Assembly: GCF_006539565.1 (NCBI RefSeq)
Contig: NZ_BJNG01000005.1
Location: forward strand, 124,001-188,000
Reading direction: 5' to 3'
From: Pseudonocardia hydrocarbonoxydans
GTDB lineage: Bacteria; Actinomycetota; Actinomycetes; Mycobacteriales; Pseudonocardiaceae
DNA: 64,000 nt
Shown here: one piece after another, positions 47,808-55,889 of the stretch
Position numbering within the stretch: the stretch's first letter is position 1
How the letters are laid out: the number at the start of each line of letters is the position of its first letter
Notes under the pieces: generated by a model
The model's input: only the letters and a program-made list of their open reading frames with translations
Told to the model about the DNA's origin: nothing
Database searches by the model: none
Translations under genes and position numbers: made by a program

Positions 47808-49241
47808 TTACAGCCAGCGGCCCTTGGAGTTGCGCCGGTCGGCGTCCTCGGAGAAGGGCAGGTACCCCGCCCCCGAGAAGATCTTGCTGGGCACGGTCTC
47901 CTGGGCGAAGCCGCGCTTGGTGATGTCGTAGTAGTAGTTCGCGACCCGCTGGTCGATCTCCCACAGGTCGTAGTCGCGGCAGGCCTTCTCGTAGGTGCCG
48001 GCCAACCGCATGTGCGGGAGGATCATGTCCACGTAGTAGACGTACTGGCCGTTCCAGATCAGGTCGCGCCGGTTCATCCGGGCGGTCTTGGAGTAGAGCT
48101 TGAGCGTGGCGTTCTGCACCCGGCCCAGGTGGTCGCCCAGGTCGTCCACCTTGATCGGGTACACCTCGCCCATCGGGGTGTTCCACTTCTCCCGGGCGAA
48201 CACCGCGCCACCGGTGATGGCCTCGATGTAGTTCTTGGGCCGGGTGAAGGTGGTGGAGATGTCGTTGACCCGGATCTCGTTGAGCCCCATCTTCTCCGGG
48301 TCGATCGTCAGCGCGAGGGTGTAGCAGTGGGGCAGGTTCTCGTCGTCGCAGACGTCGCTCCAGTGGAACACCTCCTCGTTGACGAACAGGTCGCGCAGGA
48401 TCAGCAGCTGCCCGTCCGGGAGCTCGTAGGGGCCGGTGTCGCCCAGGCCGAGCCGGCAGTCGTAGTGGTCGAGGAAGCTCAGCAGCTCCGCGGCCACTTT
48501 GAACTGGGTGAACGCGGCGTGCTTCGGGCTGCCCGCCTCCAGCGGCTCGATCTGCGCGGTGATCTGGGACAGGAAGTCGGGTTCGTGGATCCGGCAGCGG
48601 TAGCGGTCCTGGGAGTTGAGGATGTAGCCGTCCTGGCGCTTGCCCCACAGGATGCGCTGCATGAACTTGAGGATCTCGTTGCTCTCGCCGATGTAGTCGT
48701 CGGGCCCGATGACCTCCAGTGCGAGCAGGCCGCAGCGCCCCATCCCGAACCCGACGGCGCCGATGCACCAGTCGTGCACCGCGTTGACCTTGGTGCCGAT
48801 CCCGCGCCGCGCGCTGGCCCCGATGTCCATGATCGCCTGCGCGCCGCCGGCCTCCTTGGTGGTCATGCGCAGGATCTCCGGCCACCGGTAGAACTCGTGC
48901 ATGAAGGCCAGGATCTCGTACTCCTGGCGCGGGATCATGCCGCTCACGCCCTCGGTGGCGCGCATGACGAGCACGTCCCAGATGTTCCAGGCCAGGTAGT
49001 TGTTGAGGTCGTTCAGCTCGGGGATGGTGAACTCGTCGCGGAGGACGTCCTCCTTCGACACCTTCTCCAGCACGCCGCTCTTGGCGCGTGCCTTCATCAT
49101 CTTGTCGCCCTTGATCCCGTCGGTGACGGGCTCCATGCCGTGGAAGTTGCCGACGTAGGTCAGGTCCTGGAAGCGGAGGCCGTCGTCGCCCTCCTCGTAC
49201 CGCTGCTTGTAGGTGGCGCGCTTGCCCTCGGTGGTCGTCAC
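47808..49241 (-). CDS. Unrecognised 477-residue protein of the dikinase operon
   Basis: A well-conserved-looking, Tyr/Trp/His-rich cytosolic protein, unlike any family I can name. It has helical segments (LNDLNNYLAWNIWDVLVMRA, YEILAFMHEFYRWPEIL), then GASARRGIGTKVNAVHDWCI, FGMGRCGLLALEVIGPDDYI, FHWSDVCDDENLPHC and TITKRGF-like C-terminal residues. It lies between the swivel protein and the other two subunits. By analogy with the large subunit of phenylphosphate synthase it could hold the acceptor substrate; this is inference. GTG 49241 with AAGGAGA 6 bases upstream. Confidence 0.8.
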   Translation of the reverse strand: MTTTEGKRATYKQRYEEGDDGLRFQDLTYVGNFHGMEPVTDGIKGDKMMKARAKSGVLEKVSKEDVLRDEFTIPELNDLNNYLAWNIWDVLVMRATEGVSGMIPRQEYEILAFMHEFYRWPEILRMTTKEAGGAQAIMDIGASARRGIGTKVNAVHDWCIGAVGFGMGRCGLLALEVIGPDDYIGESNEILKFMQRILWGKRQDGYILNSQDRYRCRIHEPDFLSQITAQIEPLEAGSPKHAAFTQFKVAAELLSFLDHYDCRLGLGDTGPYELPDGQLLILRDLFVNEEVFHWSDVCDDENLPHCYTLALTIDPEKMGLNEIRVNDISTTFTRPKNYIEAITGGAVFAREKWNTPMGEVYPIKVDDLGDHLGRVQNATLKLYSKTARMNRRDLIWNGQYVYYVDMILPHMRLAGTYEKACRDYDLWEIDQRVANYYYDITKRGFAQETVPSKIFSGAGYLPFSEDADRRNSKGRWL

Positions 49242-49252
49242 AGTCGTCTCCT

Positions 49253-49672
49253 TCAGTCGTCCGCGACCACGCGGCCGACCTCGTGGTCGGTGCAGTCGAG
49301 CCGGACCTTGCGGCCGTCGAGGGCCTTCGCGATCTCCTCGAAGTGCTCGTCGCCGGTCTGGCCGACGACGTAGCGCGAGTCGCTGTCGGTGAGGTACGCC
49401 GTCATCACGCAGGGCGTCTGGAACTCCCGCGACAGGATGCCGAGGTGCGACTCGGGCGCGCCGGACATCGTGATGACGCCGATCGCCCCCATGCTCAGTG
49501 CGGGCGCGAGGAAGGTGGTCGTGCCGCCGCGGACCAGCAGGATGTGTTCCTGGAGCTTGCCGGACTTGATCAGGTTGATCACGTCCGCGGGCGCGGACAG
49601 GTACTTGATCGTGCCGCTCGGTGATTTGGCGGTGTCGAAGACGTTGTAGCCCTCGGCCAGTACCTCGGCCAT
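49253..49672 (-). CDS. Stand-alone phosphohistidine swivel (PEP-utilising mobile) protein
   Basis: A 139-residue protein corresponding to just the mobile domain of PEP synthase/dikinases. ILLVRGGTTTFLAP leads into GVITMSGAPESHLGILSREFQTPCVM, with carrier candidate His76. It should shuttle a phosphoryl group between an ATP-grasp donor and an acceptor site. It is the first gene of the leftward dikinase operon, with AAGGAGGAA before the ATG and the dyad operator about 105 bases upstream. The usual TSHAA is ESHLG, so acceptor chemistry may differ. Confidence 0.85.
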   Translation of the reverse strand: MAEVLAEGYNVFDTAKSPSGTIKYLSAPADVINLIKSGKLQEHILLVRGGTTTFLAPALSMGAIGVITMSGAPESHLGILSREFQTPCVMTAYLTDSDSRYVVGQTGDEHFEEIAKALDGRKVRLDCTDHEVGRVVADD

Positions 49673-49776
49673 CCGTTCCTCCTTGAACTGCTCCGGTAGC
49701 TGCTTGGCTGCGCCTCACTGTGCCGCGCGTCACTGCGTGCACCGATGGGCCGAACGGATAGAAGTCGCCGGACGCC

Positions 49777-49795
49777 TTGTCTCGCCCGGACAACG
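49777..49795. promoter_or_regulatory. Dyad operator upstream of the dikinase operon
   Basis: TTGTCT-N5-GGACAACG, the same geometry as the perfect site at 34578-34600, one mismatch in the left half. It links the dikinase operon to the shell genes. Confidence 0.65.
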
Positions 49796-49826
49796 TCACG
49801 CCAGGACGCCGTCACGCCAGGACGCC
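49795..49826. repeat. Two tandem 16-base units
   Basis: GTCACGCCAGGACGCC occurs twice in direct succession beside the operator. Confidence 0.8.
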
Positions 49827-49866
49827 GCCCGCCCGCCCGGCCGGGGCGGGGCGGGGAGCCGGTGGC

Positions 49867-50745
49867 TCAGCGGGTGGAGGCCGCCGCGATCTCGGCGACG
49901 GTCCGCCGGGTCACCGGCGCGCCGTCGGGCGCGGCCCGCAGGATCGGGCCGGCGATCGCGTCGAGCTCGAGCACCGCCCCGGCCTCGGCGTCCTTGAGCA
50001 TCGAGGAGCGCATCGTCGCCGGCATGCCGCTTAGCCGGGCCCGGACGGCCGCCCCGTCGAGGCCCGTGGCACCGGAGGCCGTCGCGGCGGCCACGGCCTC
50101 GTCGACGAGGTCGGCCAGCAGGTCGGGACGGGCCTCGCGGGCCGGGCCGATCGGCTCCGTCGTCCGCGTCGTGAGCAGGGCGAACGGCGCCAGGAAGCAC
50201 AGCTTGCGCCACAGCAGGGTGGCCTCGTCGGGCGCGGAGGTGTCGACGTCGAGACCCGCCCCGCGCAGCAACGCCCCCGGGCCGCCCGCGTGGGCCGCGG
50301 TGACGGCGTAGTCGGCGAACGGGGACAGGTGCTCGACGACCCCGGGGGCCACCCGTGTGGCCTCCACGGCGACGGTCATCGGCACCACCTCGGCCCGCGG
50401 GAACACCGCGCGCAGCAGCGGGACGTGGTCCACGCCGTTGAGCAGCGGCACCACCGCGGCCCCCTCGACCAGCGCCGCGGGCACGCGGCCGAGCGCGGCG
50501 AGCAGGTCCGGCGCCTTGACCGCGACGAACAGCACGTCGACGGGCGCGGCCGGCCACGGCCGCGCCGGCACCCGCACGGCGGTCCGGCCGAACCGGGCGC
50601 TGCGCAGCGTCAGCCCGTCGACGTTGATCGCGGTGCTCGTGCGGTCGGAGGCCAGCATCGTGACGAGGTGACCGGCCGCGGCCAGCAGCGCACCGAGCAT
50701 GCCGCCCACGGCCCCGGCTCCCAGTACCGCGATCCGCTGCGCCAT
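49867..50745 (-). CDS. Ketopantoate reductase-like (ApbA/PanE) protein
   Basis: A 292-residue protein with the NADP-binding start IAVLGAGAVGGMLGALLAAAGH and FVAVKAPDLLAAL, followed by the helical ApbA C-domain with the conserved lysine/asparagine part (LLWRKLCFLAPFALLT and MRSSMLKDAEAG). It would reduce a 2-oxo acid such as ketopantoate, but many paralogues in catabolic loci act on other substrates. It follows the AtuA gene by 41 bases, so both are probably cotranscribed. Confidence 0.82.
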   Translation of the reverse strand: MAQRIAVLGAGAVGGMLGALLAAAGHLVTMLASDRTSTAINVDGLTLRSARFGRTAVRVPARPWPAAPVDVLFVAVKAPDLLAALGRVPAALVEGAAVVPLLNGVDHVPLLRAVFPRAEVVPMTVAVEATRVAPGVVEHLSPFADYAVTAAHAGGPGALLRGAGLDVDTSAPDEATLLWRKLCFLAPFALLTTRTTEPIGPAREARPDLLADLVDEAVAAATASGATGLDGAAVRARLSGMPATMRSSMLKDAEAGAVLELDAIAGPILRAAPDGAPVTRRTVAEIAAASTR

Positions 50746-50786
50746 GGGGGTCCTCCCGAGGGTCGAACCGCCATCCTGGCGCACCG

Positions 50787-52508
50787 CTACCGGAGCAGCT
50801 CCGCCGGGACGTCGACGACCCGGCTGCGCAGGTACTCCCCCAGCCCCTTGGCCTGCGGGTCGGGGCGGGTCGAGGACGCGACCCCGTCGCCGAGCAGGCC
50901 GTGCACCACGACGTTGACCGCGCGCAGGTTCGGTAGGGCGAACCGCTCGATCCCCAGGTCCGCCGCCTCGGGCCCGAGGAGCTCGCGCAGCCGCGCCGCG
51001 GTGAGGTACGCGCTCAGCCAGGCGTACCCGGCGTCGTCGCGGGCCCAGAGACCGACGTTGGCGTCGCCGCCCTTGTCGCCCGACCGGGCCCCGCACACGC
51101 GCCCCAGCGGGGCCCGCACGGTCCCCCCGCTGCTCTGCGCACCCGGGCGCACCGGCCCGGCGGGTGCCGCGGCGACGGGCGCGGAGCACAGCGGCGGGTC
51201 CGGCACCGGGTGCCGGGTGCCGTCGGGGAGCACGACGACGTGCTCGACCGCCCCGCGCGGCACGGCGGCGGGCCGGTACACCCCGTAGGCCGACTCCGCG
51301 GTGGGTGGTGTCGTGGTGTGGAACCCGGCGTAGCCGGCCAGGGCCAGCTCCACCGCCGCACCCGAGAACGCCCGCCCCACCGTCGCGGGGTCGGGGGACT
51401 TCACCGTGATCCGCAGGTGGGCCGTGGCCCGGTCGTTCGACGGCGCGTCGGGCGTGTCGAACCGCAGCAGCCGGACGTCGACCTCCGCGAAGCGGTCCCG
51501 GCCGCCGAGCGCGTCGAACAGCTGCGCCTCCGCGCGCGCCGCCTTCGCCTCGACGTCCAGGCCGGTCAGCACGAACGTCATCGTGTTGCGGAAGCCGCCG
51601 ACGTCGTTGAGCGCCACCTTCAGCGTCTCCGGCGGTGCGCTGCCCCGGGTCCCGGAGATCGCGACCCGGTGCTCGCCGGCCTGCTCCAGCACCAGGGTGT
51701 CGAAGTGCGCGGTGACATCGGGCCCGGGGTAGGCGGGCCCGGCGATCTCGTAGAGCAGCTGGGCGGTGACCGTGCCGACCGACACCAGCCCGCCCGTCCC
51801 CGGGTGCTTGGTGATCACCGAGGAGCCGTCGGCCGCCACCTCCGCGATCGGGAAGCCGGGCAGGCGCAGGTCGGTGATCTCGTCGAGGAACGGGTAGTTG
51901 CCGCCGGTCGCCTGGGGGCCGCACTCGATCACGTGCCCGGCCGCCACCGCACCGGCCAGCGCGTCGAGGTCGTCGCGGGCCCAGCCGTGCCACCACGCGG
52001 CGGGACCGACCACGAGCGACGCGTCGGTGACCCGCCCGGTCACCACCACGTCGGCCCCGGCGCCGAGGGCCGCGGCGATGCCCCACCCGCCCAGGTAGGC
52101 GTTGGCCGACACCGGTGTCCCCTCCACCGGGGGCGTGATCGCCGCCAGCGATCCGCGCAGGTCGTCACCCTCGACGTGGGCGACGCGCACCGGGAGCCCG
52201 AGCCGGTCGGCCAGCGCCCGGACCGCGTCCGCCAGCCCCGCCGGGTTCAGCCCGCCGGCGTTGGCCACCACCCGGGTCCCCCGGTCGAGACAGGTGCCGA
52301 GCACCTGCTCCAGCTGGGTGAGGAACGTCCTCGCGTACCCGCCGCCCGGGTCCTTGGCCTGCGCCTTGGCCAGGATCAGCATCGTCAGCTCGGCGAGGTA
52401 GTCGCCGCACACGACGTCGAGCGGCCCGCCCTCGACCATCTCCCGCATCGCCGCGAGGCGGTCGCCGTAGAAGCCGGAGCAGTTCCCGATCAGTACCGGC
52501 CTGGTCAT
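50787..52508 (-). CDS. AtuA-family (acyclic terpene utilisation) fusion protein
   Basis: A 573-residue AtuA/DUF1446 protein. LIGNCSGFYGDRLAAMREMVEG opens the main domain, and GADVVVTGRVTDASLVVGPAAWWHGW (about 150-175) is its most conserved part. From about residue 465 a second domain (GRVCGARSGDKGGDANVGLWA) corresponds to the separate small AtuA-like subunit of other bacteria, so the two are fused here. Homologues serve citronellol/geraniol or leucine-type catabolism; the reaction is not defined. GGAGG precedes the ATG at 52508. Confidence 0.85.
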   Translation of the reverse strand: MTRPVLIGNCSGFYGDRLAAMREMVEGGPLDVVCGDYLAELTMLILAKAQAKDPGGGYARTFLTQLEQVLGTCLDRGTRVVANAGGLNPAGLADAVRALADRLGLPVRVAHVEGDDLRGSLAAITPPVEGTPVSANAYLGGWGIAAALGAGADVVVTGRVTDASLVVGPAAWWHGWARDDLDALAGAVAAGHVIECGPQATGGNYPFLDEITDLRLPGFPIAEVAADGSSVITKHPGTGGLVSVGTVTAQLLYEIAGPAYPGPDVTAHFDTLVLEQAGEHRVAISGTRGSAPPETLKVALNDVGGFRNTMTFVLTGLDVEAKAARAEAQLFDALGGRDRFAEVDVRLLRFDTPDAPSNDRATAHLRITVKSPDPATVGRAFSGAAVELALAGYAGFHTTTPPTAESAYGVYRPAAVPRGAVEHVVVLPDGTRHPVPDPPLCSAPVAAAPAGPVRPGAQSSGGTVRAPLGRVCGARSGDKGGDANVGLWARDDAGYAWLSAYLTAARLRELLGPEAADLGIERFALPNLRAVNVVVHGLLGDGVASSTRPDPQAKGLGEYLRSRVVDVPAELLR

Positions 52509-52818
52509 GCCGTCCCCCTCCGCCGACGCCCCACGCCGATCCTGCTCCCCGCCGCCGCACAGGCTCCCACGGCGGCGCCCTCGGCGGCCTCGCCGACCCG
52601 CCCCGCGGACCCGACCAGCTCGTGACGCCTCGCGCGATTCGCCCCCGAAGCGTTGGCACCGTGCCCCGCTTCCAACCCGCGCCACCGCCGACGCCGCACC
52701 CAGCTCGTCGGCCGGAGGCACGGTCCGGAGCCGGGCCGCTGAGGGCCGGCATTCAGAGGAACAGCGCCTCGCCTGCGGAACGCGTGACACGATACGGGGC
52801 AGGAACGGAGGCAGCCCT
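52509..52818. other. Divergent intergenic region, no gene seen
   Basis: About 310 bases between the leftward AtuA gene and the rightward antitoxin. It must hold both promoters. I see no strong hairpin or dyad. Confidence 0.4.
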
Positions 52819-53019
52819 ATGACGAGCACCCCGCAGCAGCCCGACGGGTGGCCGGTCGACGACTTCGTCTCGACCGAGGAACTCGTCCGACGCCACGGGG
52901 TCCGGCCCCTCACGTCCGTGACCGACCTGGCGGCCGACATCGATCCGTTCGAGTCCGACGAGGAGTACGGCGAGTTCCTCAGCGACCTCTACTCCTCCCG
53001 GCGCGCCGACAGCGCGTGA
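52819..53019 (+). CDS. VapB-like antitoxin
   Basis: A 66-residue acidic protein directly upstream of, and overlapping (GTGA), a PIN-domain gene, the standard arrangement of VapBC pairs. The C-terminus (FESDEEYGEFLSDLYSSR) is the kind of acidic tail that neutralises PIN toxins. The N-terminal DNA-binding domain is not clear. GGAGG upstream of the ATG. Confidence 0.65.
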   Translation: MTSTPQQPDGWPVDDFVSTEELVRRHGVRPLTSVTDLAADIDPFESDEEYGEFLSDLYSSRRADSA

Positions 53020-53419
53020 GCCTCGTCGTCCTCGACACCGACGTCGCCTCCGCACTCCTGCGCCGCCGGGCCCCGGACGACCTGGCCCGCCGGCTCACCG
53101 GGGAGATACCGGCCATCACCTTCGTCACCCTGGGCGAGCTGACGAAGTGGACCCTCGTCCGACGCTGGGGTCCGCGCAGCCTGGCCACGATGCAGACCTT
53201 CCTGGCCGGTCTCGTGGTCCTCCCCTACGACCGGCGTGTTGCCATCCGCTGGGGGGCGAGCTCCAGGCCTTCGCTCAGCTGCGCGGGCGACCACGACCTG
53301 CCAACGACACGTGGATCGCCGCCTGCTGCCTCGTCCGCGAACTCCCACTCGCCACGTTCAACATCAAGGACTTCGCCGACTACGAGCATCACGAAGGGCT
53401 CGAACTCATCCGCGGATAG
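53016..53419 (+). pseudogene. PIN-domain (VapC-like) toxin, frameshifted
   Basis: Read in two frames. The first gives LVVLDTDVASALL (first acidic residue) and ITFVTLGELTKW up to RVAIRWG. At a run of six G near 53251-53256 the frame shifts, and the rest continues as GELQAFAQLRGRPRPANDTWIAACCLVRELPLATFNIKDF to the stop at 53419. All four PIN acidic residues exist across the two parts. Adding one G restores the gene. As written the toxin is broken; a homopolymer sequencing error is equally possible. Confidence 0.8.
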
Positions 53420-53607
53420 GGCGTCGTCCAGAGGCCCGCGCCCGTGCCCTCTCCGGTGTCGACACCGACCACGCGCGGATCGCCCCGGCCCGAAACTGAG
53501 GTGTAACGGGGGCTGGTCACCACCCGACCGTCCCACTGAGGACAAGGGCAGGGGGACATCGTGGCCAGGCGGGTACGGACCGGTCGCGACGACACGACCG
53601 TGCGGCG

Positions 53608-54516
53608 GTGACGGACGTGGCCACGAAGGTCGACGCCCGACCGGTGCGGGAGCGCGTCGCGGAGTACGTCCGAGGCGATGTGACCCGGCGGACGTTCCGG
53701 CCGCCCGCACCGCGAGCCGGCGGCGAGATCGCGCTCTGGGCGCGCAACGGTTGGGCCGGCCAGGAGGTCGTCGGCGAACGCGCCCATCTCGCCGCACTGC
53801 GAGCGGTGGTCGGGTCGGCGCACCGAGCCGACGGGAGCGCGCATCGCTTCACGGCGACGCTGCTGCCCGAACCCACCAACCGGTTCGACCCCGACGCCGT
53901 CGCCGTCCACATAGGCGGTCAGCGCATCGGGTACCTCCCCCGCGAGGACGCCGCCCGCTACCGACCCCGGCTCGACGAGATCCACGCCGCCGGACGCATG
54001 CCGACGGTCGCTGCCCGCATCTGGGCCGCCGACTACCCGGAGTGGGACGACCACGCAGGGACCACGACAACCCGCTTCGGCGCAGGAGTGCACCTCGCCC
54101 TCGACGAGCCGCACCTGCTGCTCCCCGTCAACTCCGAGCCTGCCGAACCCCATGTGCTGCTGCCCCACGGATCGTCCGTCCAGGTCCACGACACTGCGGA
54201 CCACCTGGACCGGCTCGTCGCCATCCCGGCAGGCCACGGCGAACGCTGGGTGTACGCCACGCTGCACCACGTCCACGAACAGCTGACCCGCTCGAACCGG
54301 GACATCGTCGAGGTGCGGGTGGACGGCGCGCGCATCGGCAAGCTGAGCCCGAAGATGAGCGGCGACCTCCTCCCTGCCGTCCGCTACCTCGCCGACCGGC
54401 AACGGATCACTGCCGCGCGGCTGCTCGTGGCCGGCAACCGGGCCGCGGTCACCACGACGCTGTACGTGCTCCGCGCCCATCAGCTCGCCGATGGTTGGTT
54501 CGACGAGGTGCAGTAA
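53608..54516 (+). CDS. HIRAN-domain protein
   Basis: A 302-residue protein. Residues 50-115 (EVVGERAHLAALRAVVG, RFTATLLPEPTNRFDPDAVAVHI and RIGYLPREDAARY) are a HIRAN domain, which in other proteins recognises stalled-fork or single-stranded DNA ends. A second, weaker copy may lie at about 210-275 (VYATLHHV, VEVRVDGARIGKLSP). No helicase or nuclease domain is attached. GTG start. Located beside the toxin-antitoxin remnant. The region 53420-53607 upstream shows no gene. Confidence 0.7.
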   Translation: MTDVATKVDARPVRERVAEYVRGDVTRRTFRPPAPRAGGEIALWARNGWAGQEVVGERAHLAALRAVVGSAHRADGSAHRFTATLLPEPTNRFDPDAVAVHIGGQRIGYLPREDAARYRPRLDEIHAAGRMPTVAARIWAADYPEWDDHAGTTTTRFGAGVHLALDEPHLLLPVNSEPAEPHVLLPHGSSVQVHDTADHLDRLVAIPAGHGERWVYATLHHVHEQLTRSNRDIVEVRVDGARIGKLSPKMSGDLLPAVRYLADRQRITAARLLVAGNRAAVTTTLYVLRAHQLADGWFDEVQ

Positions 54517-54626
54517 ACGCTCCGATCCACCTGATTCCTGCCGCCCCGAGCGAACCGCTCACGAGGTCGGAGGGCACAAGGTGGACACGACATCGAGCGC
54601 CGATGACGCCTGCCGATCGGTGAAGT

Positions 54627-55030
54627 GGGACGAGCTGGCCTGTAAGCCGGATCCTGTGAGCGACGCGCCTCGCGGCCCGCCGCCCGGCGACCATCCATCT
54701 AGGCCCGCCGTCACCGACGGGCTCGTGCGACCTACCCGCAGGCTCGGACGGGCCGCCCTCGAACGCCTGCGCAGGCCCCGGAGGGCCCTCTTGGTCTTGC
54801 TCCGGGTGGGGTTTACCGAGCCACCCCGGTCACCCGGGGTGCTGGTGGTCTCTTACACCACCGTTTCACCCTTACCGCCGACTCGCGTCGGAGGCGGTCT
54901 GTTCTCTGTGGCACTGTCCCGCGGGTCACCCCGGGTTGCCGTTGACAACCACCCTGCCCTGCGGAGTCCGGACTTTCCTCGGCGACGATCCGGGGATCGT
55001 CGACGCGGCCGCCCGGCCAGCTCGTCCGCG
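54627..55030 (-). ncRNA. rnpB: RNase P RNA (M1 RNA)
   Basis: About 400 bases with the universal bacterial RNase P RNA blocks, read leftward. Near the 5' end is GAGGAAAGTCCGGACTCC and then GCAGGGCAGGGTGG. In the middle are ACAGTGCCACAGAGAACAGA and GGTAAGGGTGAAACGGTGG, then GTAAGAGACCACCAGC and CGGTAAACCCCACCC. The 3' part has GGATCCGGCTTACAGGCC. The two ends pair (GCTGGCC with GGCCAGC) as helix P1. It processes the 5' ends of tRNAs. Exact ends are estimated. Confidence 0.96.
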
Positions 55031-55038
55031 CGACCAGT

Positions 55039-55191
55039 CTAGGCCTCCGGGGCGGGCGGGGGCGGCGGGGCACCGCACCGCCAGCACGGGCCGCCCTCCT
55101 CACCCTCCACCGGCATCGCGCCGCACTCCTCGCACAGCCGGTGCAGCCAGCAGACGGGGTCACCGGGCGGGTCGTCGTGCGGGCCGGTCAT
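55039..55191 (-). CDS. Tiny zinc-ribbon-like protein
   Basis: A 50-residue protein with two CxxC pairs (CEECGAMP and CWRCGAPP) and a further Cys in DPVCWLHRL, so it could bind one zinc. Proline-rich end. Its ATG overlaps the stop of the HAD gene by one base. Function unknown. Confidence 0.55.
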   Translation of the reverse strand: MTGPHDDPPGDPVCWLHRLCEECGAMPVEGEEGGPCWRCGAPPPPPAPEA

Positions 55192-55862
55192 CAGAAGTGT
55201 TCCGGCAGCTCGCGCAGCGAGCCGACGGTGAGCACGGCGGGGTCGTCGACCTCGGCGTGTTCGTGCGCCCAGGTGTAGGGATGCGGCACGAACACCGCGT
55301 TGAGGCCGGCCGCGCGGGCGGGGAGGATGTCCGACCGCGGCGAGTTGCCGATCATCCACGTCGTCGACGGGTCGAGCGCCAGCTCGGCGGCCAGCCCGCG
55401 GTAGGTGACCACGTCCTTGCGGGCCACCACGTGCACGCTGCGGAAGTGCCGTGCCAGGCCCGAGATCTCCACCTTGCGCTCCTGCTCGACCGGGTCGCCC
55501 TTCGTCATCAGCCGCAGGTCGTGGCGCGAGCCCAGCTCGTCCAGCACGTCCTCGACGCCGGGCAGCAGTTCGAGCTGCTGCTGGACCAGCGCCGCCGCCA
55601 GCTCCGCGATCTCTGACCGCTCGGCGTCGGTGACGGGGCGGCCGCGCAGGTGCGTGACGCAGTCGTGCAGCGAGCGCAGGAACACGGCGCTGCCGTAGCC
55701 GTGCTGCGCGATGTTGACGTCCTCGATGTCGGCGCGCACCGCGCGGGCGTGCGCCTCGTCGGGGTGGGCGAGCCAGGCGAAGAAGTCCTCGCTCACCCGC
55801 TCGAACAGGACGTTGTTCTCCCACAGGGTGTCGTCGGCGTCGAAGATCAGCGTGAGCCCCAC
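55191..55862 (-). CDS. HAD-superfamily hydrolase
   Basis: A 223-residue HAD protein. Motif I IFDADDTLWENN (5-16), motif II LMTKGD, and motif IV WMIGNSPRSDI. A helical cap lies at about 20-90. The DADDTLWE pattern is that of YjjG/2-haloacid-type phosphatases acting on small phosphates. GTG 55862. Divergent from the TSUP transporter with only 27 bases between. Confidence 0.85.
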   Translation of the reverse strand: MGLTLIFDADDTLWENNVLFERVSEDFFAWLAHPDEAHARAVRADIEDVNIAQHGYGSAVFLRSLHDCVTHLRGRPVTDAERSEIAELAAALVQQQLELLPGVEDVLDELGSRHDLRLMTKGDPVEQERKVEISGLARHFRSVHVVARKDVVTYRGLAAELALDPSTTWMIGNSPRSDILPARAAGLNAVFVPHPYTWAHEHAEVDDPAVLTVGSLRELPEHF

Positions 55863-55889
55863 GGTCGACGACGTTATAGCGTCGCCGCC

